Shown here: positions 7,929 through 14,159 of the stretch, piece by piece
Numbering within the stretch: the stretch's first letter is position 1
How the letters are laid out: every line of letters starts with the position of its first letter
Assembly: GCA_002451055.1 (NCBI GenBank)
Contig: DKBD01000017.1
Coordinates: 20,151-36,351 of the forward strand
From: Nitrospira sp. UBA6909
GTDB taxonomy: Bacteria; Nitrospirota; Nitrospiria; Nitrospirales; Nitrospiraceae
DNA: 16,201 nucleotides
Direction of reading: 5' to 3'
The notes under the pieces: generated by a model
The model's input: the letters and a program-made list of their open reading frames with translations, nothing else
Databases searched by the model: none
What the model was told of the DNA's origin: nothing
Made by a program: the position numbers and the translations under genes

Positions 7929-7993
7929 GGGAGACACCGTTCTGCGTTAAGCGTCAATCGAAGGAGGTGGATCGGAGTCAGGAAAATAAAATC

Positions 7994-8686
7994 TTAGGCC
8001 TCGGGGAAAGAAAATTCCAGCGTCAATTGTCCGGTCGGGTTGTCGCCGGCAACGCGGGATGCCGGTAGGGAAGCATGCTTCCTGTCCCCGCCGCTTGACG
8101 TGTCACGAGCGACGTTCAGCACGCGAAGCTCCTGGAGCGAGCCGCGGCAGCTACCGCATTGATGGCGGCGTGGCTCGATGGTCTTCCTCTGACGGCGATA
8201 AATCTGCCCGCAGTTCTTGCAACGCCAGGCGAACCGCGACAAGGCCAGCACTTCTTTCTGCAGCGAGTGGTAGGTGGTTATGGCCACTTCCCCAAAGCGA
8301 TTCATTTCCGTCATCTTTTGCAGAAAATTCAGGCCGTGATCAGGGCGCCGCCTCAGCACATCGAATTGCCACTGGTGGATCATCTCATGGGCAAGGGTGT
8401 TGAGCAGTTCCTGCTCCGCGTACGGCGTTCGTTCCGCAAGCCGTTCCAATAGGGGAAGAGAAAGACGAATCTCTCGATGCCTGAGGAGCGAGGCGGCTGG
8501 TTGTGCTCTCGGCCCGCCTCGGCTGGCGAACATGCCGACCGAGGATGTGAGGCGCCGGCTCCACACGATGGAAATCGTCGGCAGCTGGCTGGCGAAGTAT
8601 CGGCGATTCAAGTGATGCCAGCGAGTTTGCAATGCTTCCTCGGACACCGTCATTGACACGGCCCGCGGAGCCTGAACCTGTTTCAT
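7994..8686 (-). CDS. SprT-like zinc metalloprotease
   Basis: A 230-residue SprT/Spartan-family protein. The zinc protease motif HEMIH is at residues 100-104 (LAHEMIHQWQ), with a likely third ligand at His117 (PDHGLNF). A C-terminal zinc ribbon follows, with CKNC at 156-159 and CGSC at 177-180, as in SprT-type proteins. Eukaryotic Spartan proteases cleave DNA-protein crosslinks; a role in DNA-protein crosslink repair here is inference, supported by dinB next door and mfd further down. The ATG overlaps the stop of the upstream DHS-like gene as ATGA (8683-8686), and the upstream GGAGGAG is a strong ribosome-binding site that fixes this start. The last ~30 residues (SSGGDRKHASLP..) look like a disordered tail. 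Confidence 0.87.
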   Translation of the reverse strand: MKQVQAPRAVSMTVSEEALQTRWHHLNRRYFASQLPTISIVWSRRLTSSVGMFASRGGPRAQPAASLLRHREIRLSLPLLERLAERTPYAEQELLNTLAHEMIHQWQFDVLRRRPDHGLNFLQKMTEMNRFGEVAITTYHSLQKEVLALSRFAWRCKNCGQIYRRQRKTIEPRRHQCGSCRGSLQELRVLNVARDTSSGGDRKHASLPASRVAGDNPTGQLTLEFSFPEA

Positions 8687-9675
8687 CCCAACTCCTCCAC
8701 TACAGCCGCCGCAAGCAGCGGCAGCATGATTTCGTGATGGCCGGTCAAGGAGTATCCACGGCCGCCCTTCTGGGTAGGTCGCCGGACCACATTGGTCTGC
8801 GGACGGTAGTGGGATAGAAAATCCATATTCACGGTCGTGATCTTTGTCAGTGGATGGCCGAGGTTCCGCCCCAGGGAGAGCGCCTTCAGAAATACTTCTG
8901 GCAGGATCACCGCCGACCCAATGTTCAGATACACACCGCCTTCCATGCCGGATACAACGGCGGCCAGACGTCGGAAATCCAGGAGCGATGTAGCGCCGAT
9001 TGCGGATCCGTCGGCCGAGGGATGCATATGGATGATGTCGGTGCCCACCGCGACATGCACCGTCACCGGGATGCCGAGCCGCGCGCCAGTTGCCACAATA
9101 CTCGTCGCCCGATTCGGGAATTGGCTGGCGGTTCGATTGATGTAGCGCCCGACCGCTTCTCCGAGACCCTCACCACTTTTGGCTCCTTGCCTGATGGCCT
9201 CATTGAGGATGCGTCCGGTTTCTTCCGCCATGCCGAATCGGCCATCGTCGATTTCGGCGTCGACTTCTTCGGAGGTGTGACCCATCAGGGCCAATTCAAA
9301 ATCATGGATGATCCCGGCTCCGTTCATTGCGACGGCGGTGACGATACCGCGCTCCATAAGATTTGTCAGGATCGGGGCGAGGCCTACCTTGATGACGTGG
9401 GCGCCGAGGCCGACAATCACGGGCCGGCCTTTTCGGTGGGCAGTGGCGAGGGCCCTCGCCACCGCCCGCAATGTCTTGACCGCCAGAATGTCGGGCAGGG
9501 TGGCGTAGAATTTTGCGAACGATCCGCCGCGCCGCCAGGGTGCGGCGAAGTCTGACACCTGTACCAGGCTGTGGCGTCTCTTCAACGGATAGGTCTTGAG
9601 GGCCGATACATCGATCGGTGGAATCAAATCGGGAGGGGACCGTTTCCGGGGAGTCCGCTTAGGACGTTTTGCCAA
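8683..9675 (-). CDS. Deoxyhypusine synthase-like protein of unknown function
   Basis: A 330-residue protein with the NAD-binding Rossmann-like fold of the deoxyhypusine synthase (DHS) family. Recognisable segments: GAHVIKVGLAPILTNLMERG (91-110), NGAGIIHDFELALMGHTSEE (118-137), FGMAEETGRILNEAI (147-161), HVAVGTDIIHMHPS (207-220) and NIGSAVILPEVFLKALSL (251-268). True DHS modifies a lysine of archaeal/eukaryotic eIF5A with spermidine and has a catalytic Lys in EAVSWGK near its C-terminus. That segment is not present here: the C-terminus runs DFLSHYRPQTNVVRRPTQKGGRGYSLTGHHE. Bacteria have no eIF5A, so the substrate is unknown; a homospermidine-synthase-like role is possible but not shown. The start is TTG at 9675, overlapping the gmhA end by 17 bases; no ATG is nearby. 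The N-terminal ~20 residues are very basic. Confidence 0.75.
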   Translation of the reverse strand: MAKRPKRTPRKRSPPDLIPPIDVSALKTYPLKRRHSLVQVSDFAAPWRRGGSFAKFYATLPDILAVKTLRAVARALATAHRKGRPVIVGLGAHVIKVGLAPILTNLMERGIVTAVAMNGAGIIHDFELALMGHTSEEVDAEIDDGRFGMAEETGRILNEAIRQGAKSGEGLGEAVGRYINRTASQFPNRATSIVATGARLGIPVTVHVAVGTDIIHMHPSADGSAIGATSLLDFRRLAAVVSGMEGGVYLNIGSAVILPEVFLKALSLGRNLGHPLTKITTVNMDFLSHYRPQTNVVRRPTQKGGRGYSLTGHHEIMLPLLAAAVVEELG

Positions 9676-10237
9676 GGAGCTGTTCCTCTACCAGTTCGCA
9701 CAGGATATGGCCGAGCGTAATGTGGCTTTCTTGGATACGGGAAGTGACCGTGGATGGGACGATAAAGGGATAATCCACGAGTCCGGCCAGCTTTCCTCCG
9801 TTTGCCCCGGTCCAGGCAACCGTGGTCAATCCACATCCCCGAGCCGCTTCGGCGCCCTTCAGCACGTTGGGCGAATTGCCGCTGGTGCTGATGGCGACGG
9901 CGATGTCACCTTTGCGGCCGTGTGCCCGCACCTGCCGGGCGAACAGTTCCTCGTAGCCGTAGTCGTTGGCGATGCAGGTGATGGCGGCAATGTCTGTGGC
10001 CAGGGCGATCGCGGGCAACGGCATTCGGTCCCGTTTGTAGCGCCCAACGAATTCCGCCGCGATGTGGGCCGCGTCTGTCGCACTGCCCCCGTTGCCGAAC
10101 AAGAGGATCTTGCATCCGTCGCGAAAGGCCGTCGCCATCAGCTTAGCCACCTGGGCGATGCGGTCAGCATGCTCGCGGGCGAACTCTTCTTTGACCCGCG
10201 CGCTGTCGGCGAACGCGCTCAGTATAAAATCTTTCAT
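9659..10237 (-). CDS. gmhA: Sedoheptulose 7-phosphate isomerase GmhA
   Basis: Converts sedoheptulose 7-phosphate to D-glycero-D-manno-heptose 7-phosphate, the first step of LPS heptose synthesis in the cytosol. The 192-residue SIS-domain protein has the phosphosugar loops FGNGGSATDAAH (48-58) and STSGNSPN (117-124). The metal/catalytic set His58, Glu62, Gln169 and His177 keeps the spacing of the known GmhA residues (QESHITLGH at the C-terminus). The frame is open to 10348, but the ATG at 10237 gives exactly the family length, and a near-consensus promoter lies between 10245 and 10273; longer starts would overlap that promoter. It is the first gene of the minus-strand cluster and overlaps the DHS-like gene by 17 bases. 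Confidence 0.95.
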   Translation of the reverse strand: MKDFILSAFADSARVKEEFAREHADRIAQVAKLMATAFRDGCKILLFGNGGSATDAAHIAAEFVGRYKRDRMPLPAIALATDIAAITCIANDYGYEELFARQVRAHGRKGDIAVAISTSGNSPNVLKGAEAARGCGLTTVAWTGANGGKLAGLVDYPFIVPSTVTSRIQESHITLGHILCELVEEQLLGKTS

Positions 10238-10244
10238 GGGCGAG

Positions 10245-10273
10245 ATTCTAGGCGAGGCGGTCTGGTCTGTCAA
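10245..10273 (-). promoter_or_regulatory. Near-consensus sigma70 promoter of gmhA and its cluster
   Basis: On the minus strand: TTGACA (10273-10268, perfect), 17 bases (GACCAGACCGCCTCGCC), then TAGAAT (10250-10245; 5 of 6). Seven bases (CTCGCCC) separate the -10 from the gmhA ATG, so the transcript is predicted to begin at or within a base of the start codon, leaving no leader and no ribosome-binding site. Confidence 0.8.
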
Positions 10274-10309
10274 ACAAAGGTGCGATCGGTTGCACGCCTC
10301 GCCTTCGAA

Positions 10310-10338
10310 TTGAACCGGCATGGGACCGATGATATAGT
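10310..10338 (+). promoter_or_regulatory. Sigma70-type promoter of the CARF gene
   Basis: TTGAAC (10310-10315; 4 of 6), 17 bases, TATAGT (10333-10338; 5 of 6). Eight bases later comes the ATG at 10347, so the predicted start point again falls on the start codon. It is divergent from the gmhA promoter, and the two -35 boxes are 36 bases apart (10274-10309), room for a shared regulator. Confidence 0.65.
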
Positions 10339-10346
10339 CCACGCGC

Positions 10347-11603
10347 ATGGCTCAGGACCACCCAGTCAAAGCACTCGTCATTGCGTTGGTAGATGATCCG
10401 GTGGCGGCGGTCTATTCGATCAACCGGCTCAAGCCCGACGCCCTCTGTTTCGTCTTGCCGGAGGCCGCCAAGGCCTTGGTGGAGTCTGCAGTCCAGCCAA
10501 AGATCGAGCAGATGCCACGGCGGTGGGACTGGCTCGTGCTGGCTGAGACCGGGGAGTTTGCCGCCTGCCATCAGACTCTGGCCCGTTCCCTGCCTGATCT
10601 CTTGCGGTCGTGGGAGGTGCAGCCGGGAGAATTGGTCGTCGATATGACTGGCTCGACAGCGGCTATGGCCGGTGCATTAACCGTGGCGACATTGCCATGG
10701 TGTTCCCGAGTTGTCTCGCTCATTCAAGCTCCCCAGGGGGCGGATGATGAAACCATTGAACTGAATGGGCAGGCGCTTGTCTGGACGCAAAGCAATCCCT
10801 GGGATGAGGCGGCGACGGTGTCTCGCCGAGAGGGATGCGAGTTATTCAACCGAGGCGATTACTCGGCTGCCGCGAAGCTGTTTCGCGACGTCGAAATGCG
10901 CGTGAGCGGTGGGGGGAAGCCGCTCTATCGGGCGTTCGCTGATTTGGCCGAGGGCTACAATTTGTGGGAACGGTTCCACTATCGGCAGGCGTGGGACAAA
11001 TTGAAGACGGCGGCCAAGGCACTGGAGATGGCGTCTCTGTGGGGCGGGCCGCCGGGACTGAAAACGCTGCTGCCGAGCATCAAAGCCAACGCAGGGTTTC
11101 TGGAGCGGCTCGTTCTGGACCCAGCGGAGGTCAAGGATTCTCTGTTGTTGGACTTGCTGGCTCATGCAAGCCGGCGGCTTCATGGCGTTCGTGATCCCGA
11201 AGGAGCGATGACCGCGCTCGTCCGTGCCCTCGAGGCCTGCGCTCAGCGGCAACTCTTCAAGCAGCACAAGATCAAGAGTTGGGATGTGCAGCCGGAGCGG
11301 CTCCCACAGGCTTTACAAGAGACCTGCCGAACCTGCTACCTCGAGGACATCGACGGCAAATACAAGCTGCCCCTGCAGGCACAGTTCCGTGTGCTGGCAG
11401 GGTTAGGAGACCAACTCGGCCAGTCCTTTCTTCGTGAGTGGCCGACGATGAAACCGCTGCTCGATGCGGCGCACCATGCCGTGCTCGGTCATGGCTTCGA
11501 GCCCGTCAAAGGCGAGCGGGTGCAGCAACTCTACGACGTGGTCGTCAAGCTGTCGGGCGTGACCGAGAGTTCGCTGCCGAAATTCCCGAGCCTCGCTCTC
11601 TAG
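10347..11603 (+). CDS. CARF-domain protein, Cas02710/TIGR02710-like, degenerate HEPN motif
   Basis: A 418-residue soluble protein resembling CRISPR-associated Cas02710 (TIGR02710) proteins, which pair an N-terminal CARF ligand-sensing domain with a C-terminal HEPN-type helical domain. CARF region: about 7-146. VKALVIALVDDPVAAVYSI starts it; the loop VVDMTGSTAAM (97-107) corresponds to the family's DxTGGTKxM. The linker NPWDEAA and ELFNRGDYSAAAKLF (165-179) are typical. C-terminal helices include DLLAHASRRL and ALVRALEACAQRQL. The family end motif, which I recall as RNxSILAHG, is AHHAVLGHG here, so the catalytic Arg position is Ala375 while His382 remains. The loop Lys is Ala105. No cas gene or CRISPR array is in the window. 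It probably binds a ligand weakly or differently, or is a structural/regulatory relic; RNase activity is doubtful. The thioesterase gene follows 6 bases later. Confidence 0.75.
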   Translation: MAQDHPVKALVIALVDDPVAAVYSINRLKPDALCFVLPEAAKALVESAVQPKIEQMPRRWDWLVLAETGEFAACHQTLARSLPDLLRSWEVQPGELVVDMTGSTAAMAGALTVATLPWCSRVVSLIQAPQGADDETIELNGQALVWTQSNPWDEAATVSRREGCELFNRGDYSAAAKLFRDVEMRVSGGGKPLYRAFADLAEGYNLWERFHYRQAWDKLKTAAKALEMASLWGGPPGLKTLLPSIKANAGFLERLVLDPAEVKDSLLLDLLAHASRRLHGVRDPEGAMTALVRALEACAQRQLFKQHKIKSWDVQPERLPQALQETCRTCYLEDIDGKYKLPLQAQFRVLAGLGDQLGQSFLREWPTMKPLLDAAHHAVLGHGFEPVKGERVQQLYDVVVKLSGVTESSLPKFPSLAL

Positions 11604-11609
11604 ACCCTG

Positions 11610-11993
11610 ATGGAAATTCGCATCTACTACGAAGATACCGACTGCGGCGGGGTGGTCTATTACGCCAATTACCTCAAGTATTTCGAAAGGGCAAGGACGG
11701 AGTTTCTGGAGTCGCGCGGGCGGTCGGTGGCCGCGTTGATGGAGCAGGGCACGGTGTTCGTCGTGGTCCATGCCGAGGTGAACTATCGCTCGCCGGCCCG
11801 GTATGGCGACACCTTGGTGATTGAGACGACTGTTCCTGAATCTGGCGCCGCCTCGTTTACGTTCGAACATATCATCACAGAAAAAACCAGCGGACGGGTG
11901 GTTGTGACCGGATCGGCGAGATTGGCCGCCACCGACGGTCAGGGGAAGGTCAAGCGCCTGGACAAGGAAACCGCCACTGCGTTGCAGTCTTGA
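11610..11993 (+). CDS. YbgC/FadM-type acyl-CoA thioesterase (hotdog fold)
   Basis: A 127-residue single hotdog-domain thioesterase of the 4-hydroxybenzoyl-CoA thioesterase/YbgC group, which hydrolyses acyl-CoA thioesters in the cytosol. The signature YYEDTDCGGVVYYANYLKYF near the N-terminus contains the catalytic Asp (Asp11) and is followed by ERARTEFLESRG. HAEVNYRSPARYGDTLVIET is the usual central strand. YbgC is linked to the Tol-Pal cell-envelope system in Proteobacteria, but no tol genes are seen here. It starts 6 bases after the CARF stop without an obvious ribosome-binding site, so translation is probably coupled to the CARF gene. Substrate cannot be told from the sequence. Confidence 0.9.
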   Translation: MEIRIYYEDTDCGGVVYYANYLKYFERARTEFLESRGRSVAALMEQGTVFVVVHAEVNYRSPARYGDTLVIETTVPESGAASFTFEHIITEKTSGRVVVTGSARLAATDGQGKVKRLDKETATALQS

Positions 11994-12123
11994 CCACGTT
12001 CTGCTTCCAGGCGGCGCTCGTGAAGTGTAAGACGGCAGGCCGGCTCTTCTGCCCGTTGCAATAAACCTCACGTGTCACGCGCCACACTTCGTCCGGCAGT
12101 CGTCCAACGACCAGCAAAGTGAT

Positions 12124-12537
12124 TCAGGCTTCGACTGCCATCAGCCGCATTTGCTCAAATCATTTCTTGGTAAGAGCGACGGTCAGCCGCTCGGCGACTA
12201 CTTGGGTGGAGTCCGTAAGCGATTCGGCCAGTGGATTCTCGATACCGCCCGCGCCGAGTACGATCAGAAATGGCTCGACTACCAGCATGAGATCGGGCTG
12301 CGACACCACCGTACCAAGAAGAATCAAACCGACAACGCCGCCGCCGCAGTGGCCATCGTGCCGTTCCGCGACCTGTTCGCGCTGATCTTCCCGGTGACGT
12401 TTACCTTGAAGCCGTTTCTGGCCAAGAAGGGGCACTCGGCCGAGGATGTCGAGAAGATGCACGCGGCATGGGTGAAGTCGTGCCTCCTCCAGGTGACGCT
12501 CTGGAGCCATCAGTACGTCAAGACCGGAGATTTCTAA
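12124..12537 (+). pseudogene. Protoglobin (heme globin) lacking its N-terminal third
   Basis: The C-terminal two-thirds of a single-domain protoglobin is intact: RKRFGQWILDTARAEYD, WLDYQHEIGLRHHRTKKN with the likely proximal heme His, PFRDLFALIFPVTFTLKPFL, and the typical end LLQVTLWSHQYVKTGDF. Protoglobins are about 190-200 residues. Here family-like sequence can be followed upstream only to about 12124-12130 (SGF..HQPHLLKSFLGK), about 137 codons from the stop; the frame is closed by a TAA at 12028-12030, and no ATG lies between. The other two frames upstream do not show the missing Z/A/B helices. A TTG at 12151 could start a 128-residue fragment. Most likely a 5'-truncated relic of an O2/NO/CO-binding globin; a short expressed form is possible. 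Confidence 0.7.
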
Positions 12538-12557
12538 TCACGCCAGAGCGGTTCACA

Positions 12558-12607
12558 GGGACATTCTGAAGAGTACCCGCGTCATGCGGAGAAATTCAGA
12601 ATGCCCC
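12558..12607. repeat. Nested hairpin downstream of the globin relic, possible terminator
   Basis: Arms 12558-12570 (GGGACATTCTGAA) and 12595-12607 (TTCAGAATGCCCC) pair at 12 of 13 positions. The 24-base loop contains a second stem, CCGC (12577-12580) with GCGG (12586-12589). It lies 20 bases after the globin stop and between convergent genes. No T-run follows on either strand, so intrinsic termination is only a possibility. Confidence 0.5.
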
Positions 12608-12751
12608 CGTTATCCCTCTCGCTCTTTTGGTTGAAGCCGGGCCGACATTGTTCGCCACACCGAACTGCTTAGAGTGAATCCTCTTGTCAATGGTTGGGGG
12701 ATCTCGTTGTACTGGCTTCTTCAGAATAAACGTGTGGGGCGCCCGGCCCTA

Positions 12752-14158
12752 TCAGGCTTGGGGTTTCCGCCGGCGGTCCAACATCCAGCGGGTGATGCCG
12801 AGATGTTTGGCCGCGAGGGTTTTGTTCCCACCGGCTCGTTGGAGCACTTCCGCAATAATCCGGTCTTCGAGGTTGGCAAGGGACTGCTCGCCGAGTCGGA
12901 AAGCAATGTGGACCTCCATGGGATCGGATGGCTGCAAGGGCGCAGTGGGGATGGAGGACGGAGTGACAGCCACAGGTCCAGAACCCCCACGCATGTCCGA
13001 TGGAAAGTGCCTGGCTTCAAGCGAATCCTCCTGGCAGAACAGGACGGCACGTTCAATGAGGTTCCTCAGCTCACGAATGTTCCCGGGGAATTCGTACTGT
13101 GAGAGGATCGCCTTGGCGCTGTCTGCTAGCCGGCGGACTGGTTTCTTCATCGCGATGGCGGACTGGGCCATGAATTGCTCCGCCAGCATAACGATGTCTT
13201 CCCGCCTTTCTCGTAGCGGTGGAACGGTCAGAGTCACGACGTTTAGTCGAAAGTAGAGATCCTCCCGAAACTCACCTTTCGCGACAGCGTCTTTCAGGTT
13301 TCGATTTGTCGCGGCCATGAAGCGGACATCGACAGGAATCGTTGTGGATCCACCGACGCGGCGCAACGTACGCTCTTCAATTACCCTCAGCAGCTTGGCC
13401 TGCAGTGGGAGCGGAAGGTCGCCGATTTCGTCGAACAAAACGGTTCCGCCTTCCGCCATTTCTATTAGGCCGGTCTTTTTCCCCGCCGCGCCTGTAAACG
13501 ATCCCTTTTCGTGGCCAAACAACTCGCTTTCGAAGAGCTCGCGAGGGATCGACGGGCAATCCACCTCAATGCAGGGTTTGCGCGCCCGTGGCCCGTTATA
13601 ATGGATGACTCGTCCCATATATTGCTTCCCGGTGCCTGTTTCGCCCTGAAGCAGCACTGTCACACGGTCGTTTTTCACAAGTTCACGGACCTGATTAAGG
13701 AATGTGTGCGTGGCCGGGCTTTCGGCGATGACACGATCGAAGGCATACCGTTCCAAGTCCTGCCCGCTTTGCAGGCGAATTTGACGCTGGAGCGTGAGCA
13801 ATTCCGTTGCGCGGCGCAGCGCGTGTAGCAGGTCTTCCATATCAATGGACTTGGCTACGAAGTCAAAAGCTCCGAGTTTGGTCGCTTCCACGGCATCTTT
13901 GACGGTCCCGCGGGCCGTGAGGAGAATGACGAGGAGATGGGGTGACGTCTGCTTTACCCTGGAGAGCACGTCGAGGCCGGACAGGTTCGGCATGATGAGG
14001 TCAAGGACAAGAATGTCGGGTTCAAACGACCGGAGGACGGACAATGCTTCCTCTCCCGAACCGGCGGTCTGGACGGCATAGCCTTGGTCGCTGAGCCGTA
14101 AGGCAAACGCCTCTCGAACGGACGGTTCGTCTTCCACAAGCAACAGTTGCCAAGTCAT
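12752..14158 (-). CDS. Sigma54-dependent two-component response regulator (NtrC family)
   Basis: A 468-residue transcription activator. Receiver domain 1-120 with acidic residues Glu9-Asp10, phosphoacceptor Asp53 (LVLDLIMPN), Thr81 and Lys103. AAA+ sigma54-interaction domain about 140-375: Walker A GETGTGKQ (172-179), the sigma54-contact loop as GSFTGA (219-224, Ser replacing the usual Ala of GAFTGA), Walker B TVLFDEIGD (239-247), ATN (283-285) and REDLYFRLNV. A C-terminal Fis-type helix-turn-helix is at about 428-468 (NKTLAAKHLGITRWMLDRR). It begins 1 base after the kinase stop (TGAGATG), so the pair is translationally coupled and almost certainly cognate. Its targets would carry -24/-12 promoters; none was recognised in this window. 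Confidence 0.95.
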   Translation of the reverse strand: MTWQLLLVEDEPSVREAFALRLSDQGYAVQTAGSGEEALSVLRSFEPDILVLDLIMPNLSGLDVLSRVKQTSPHLLVILLTARGTVKDAVEATKLGAFDFVAKSIDMEDLLHALRRATELLTLQRQIRLQSGQDLERYAFDRVIAESPATHTFLNQVRELVKNDRVTVLLQGETGTGKQYMGRVIHYNGPRARKPCIEVDCPSIPRELFESELFGHEKGSFTGAAGKKTGLIEMAEGGTVLFDEIGDLPLPLQAKLLRVIEERTLRRVGGSTTIPVDVRFMAATNRNLKDAVAKGEFREDLYFRLNVVTLTVPPLRERREDIVMLAEQFMAQSAIAMKKPVRRLADSAKAILSQYEFPGNIRELRNLIERAVLFCQEDSLEARHFPSDMRGGSGPVAVTPSSIPTAPLQPSDPMEVHIAFRLGEQSLANLEDRIIAEVLQRAGGNKTLAAKHLGITRWMLDRRRKPQA

Positions 14159-14159
14159 C

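Noticed and set aside
7961..7980. Perfect plus-strand Shine-Dalgarno AAGGAGGTG
   Set aside because: No ATG, GTG or TTG lies at a proper distance downstream, and the plus-strand frames there are antisense to sprT; no gene supported.
10238..10348. N-terminal extension of GmhA from 10348
   Set aside because: The ATG at 10237 gives the exact family length, and the extension overlaps a near-consensus promoter and the divergent promoter.
12033..12056. Small hairpin GGCAG/CTGCC after the thioesterase gene as a terminator
   Set aside because: Only a 5-base core stem and no T-run; too weak to annotate. The rest of 11994-12123 shows no gene.
12042..12060. Possible sigma54 (-24/-12) promoter before the globin relic
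   Set aside because: The GG and GC elements are 14 bases apart rather than the required 10, so it does not fit.
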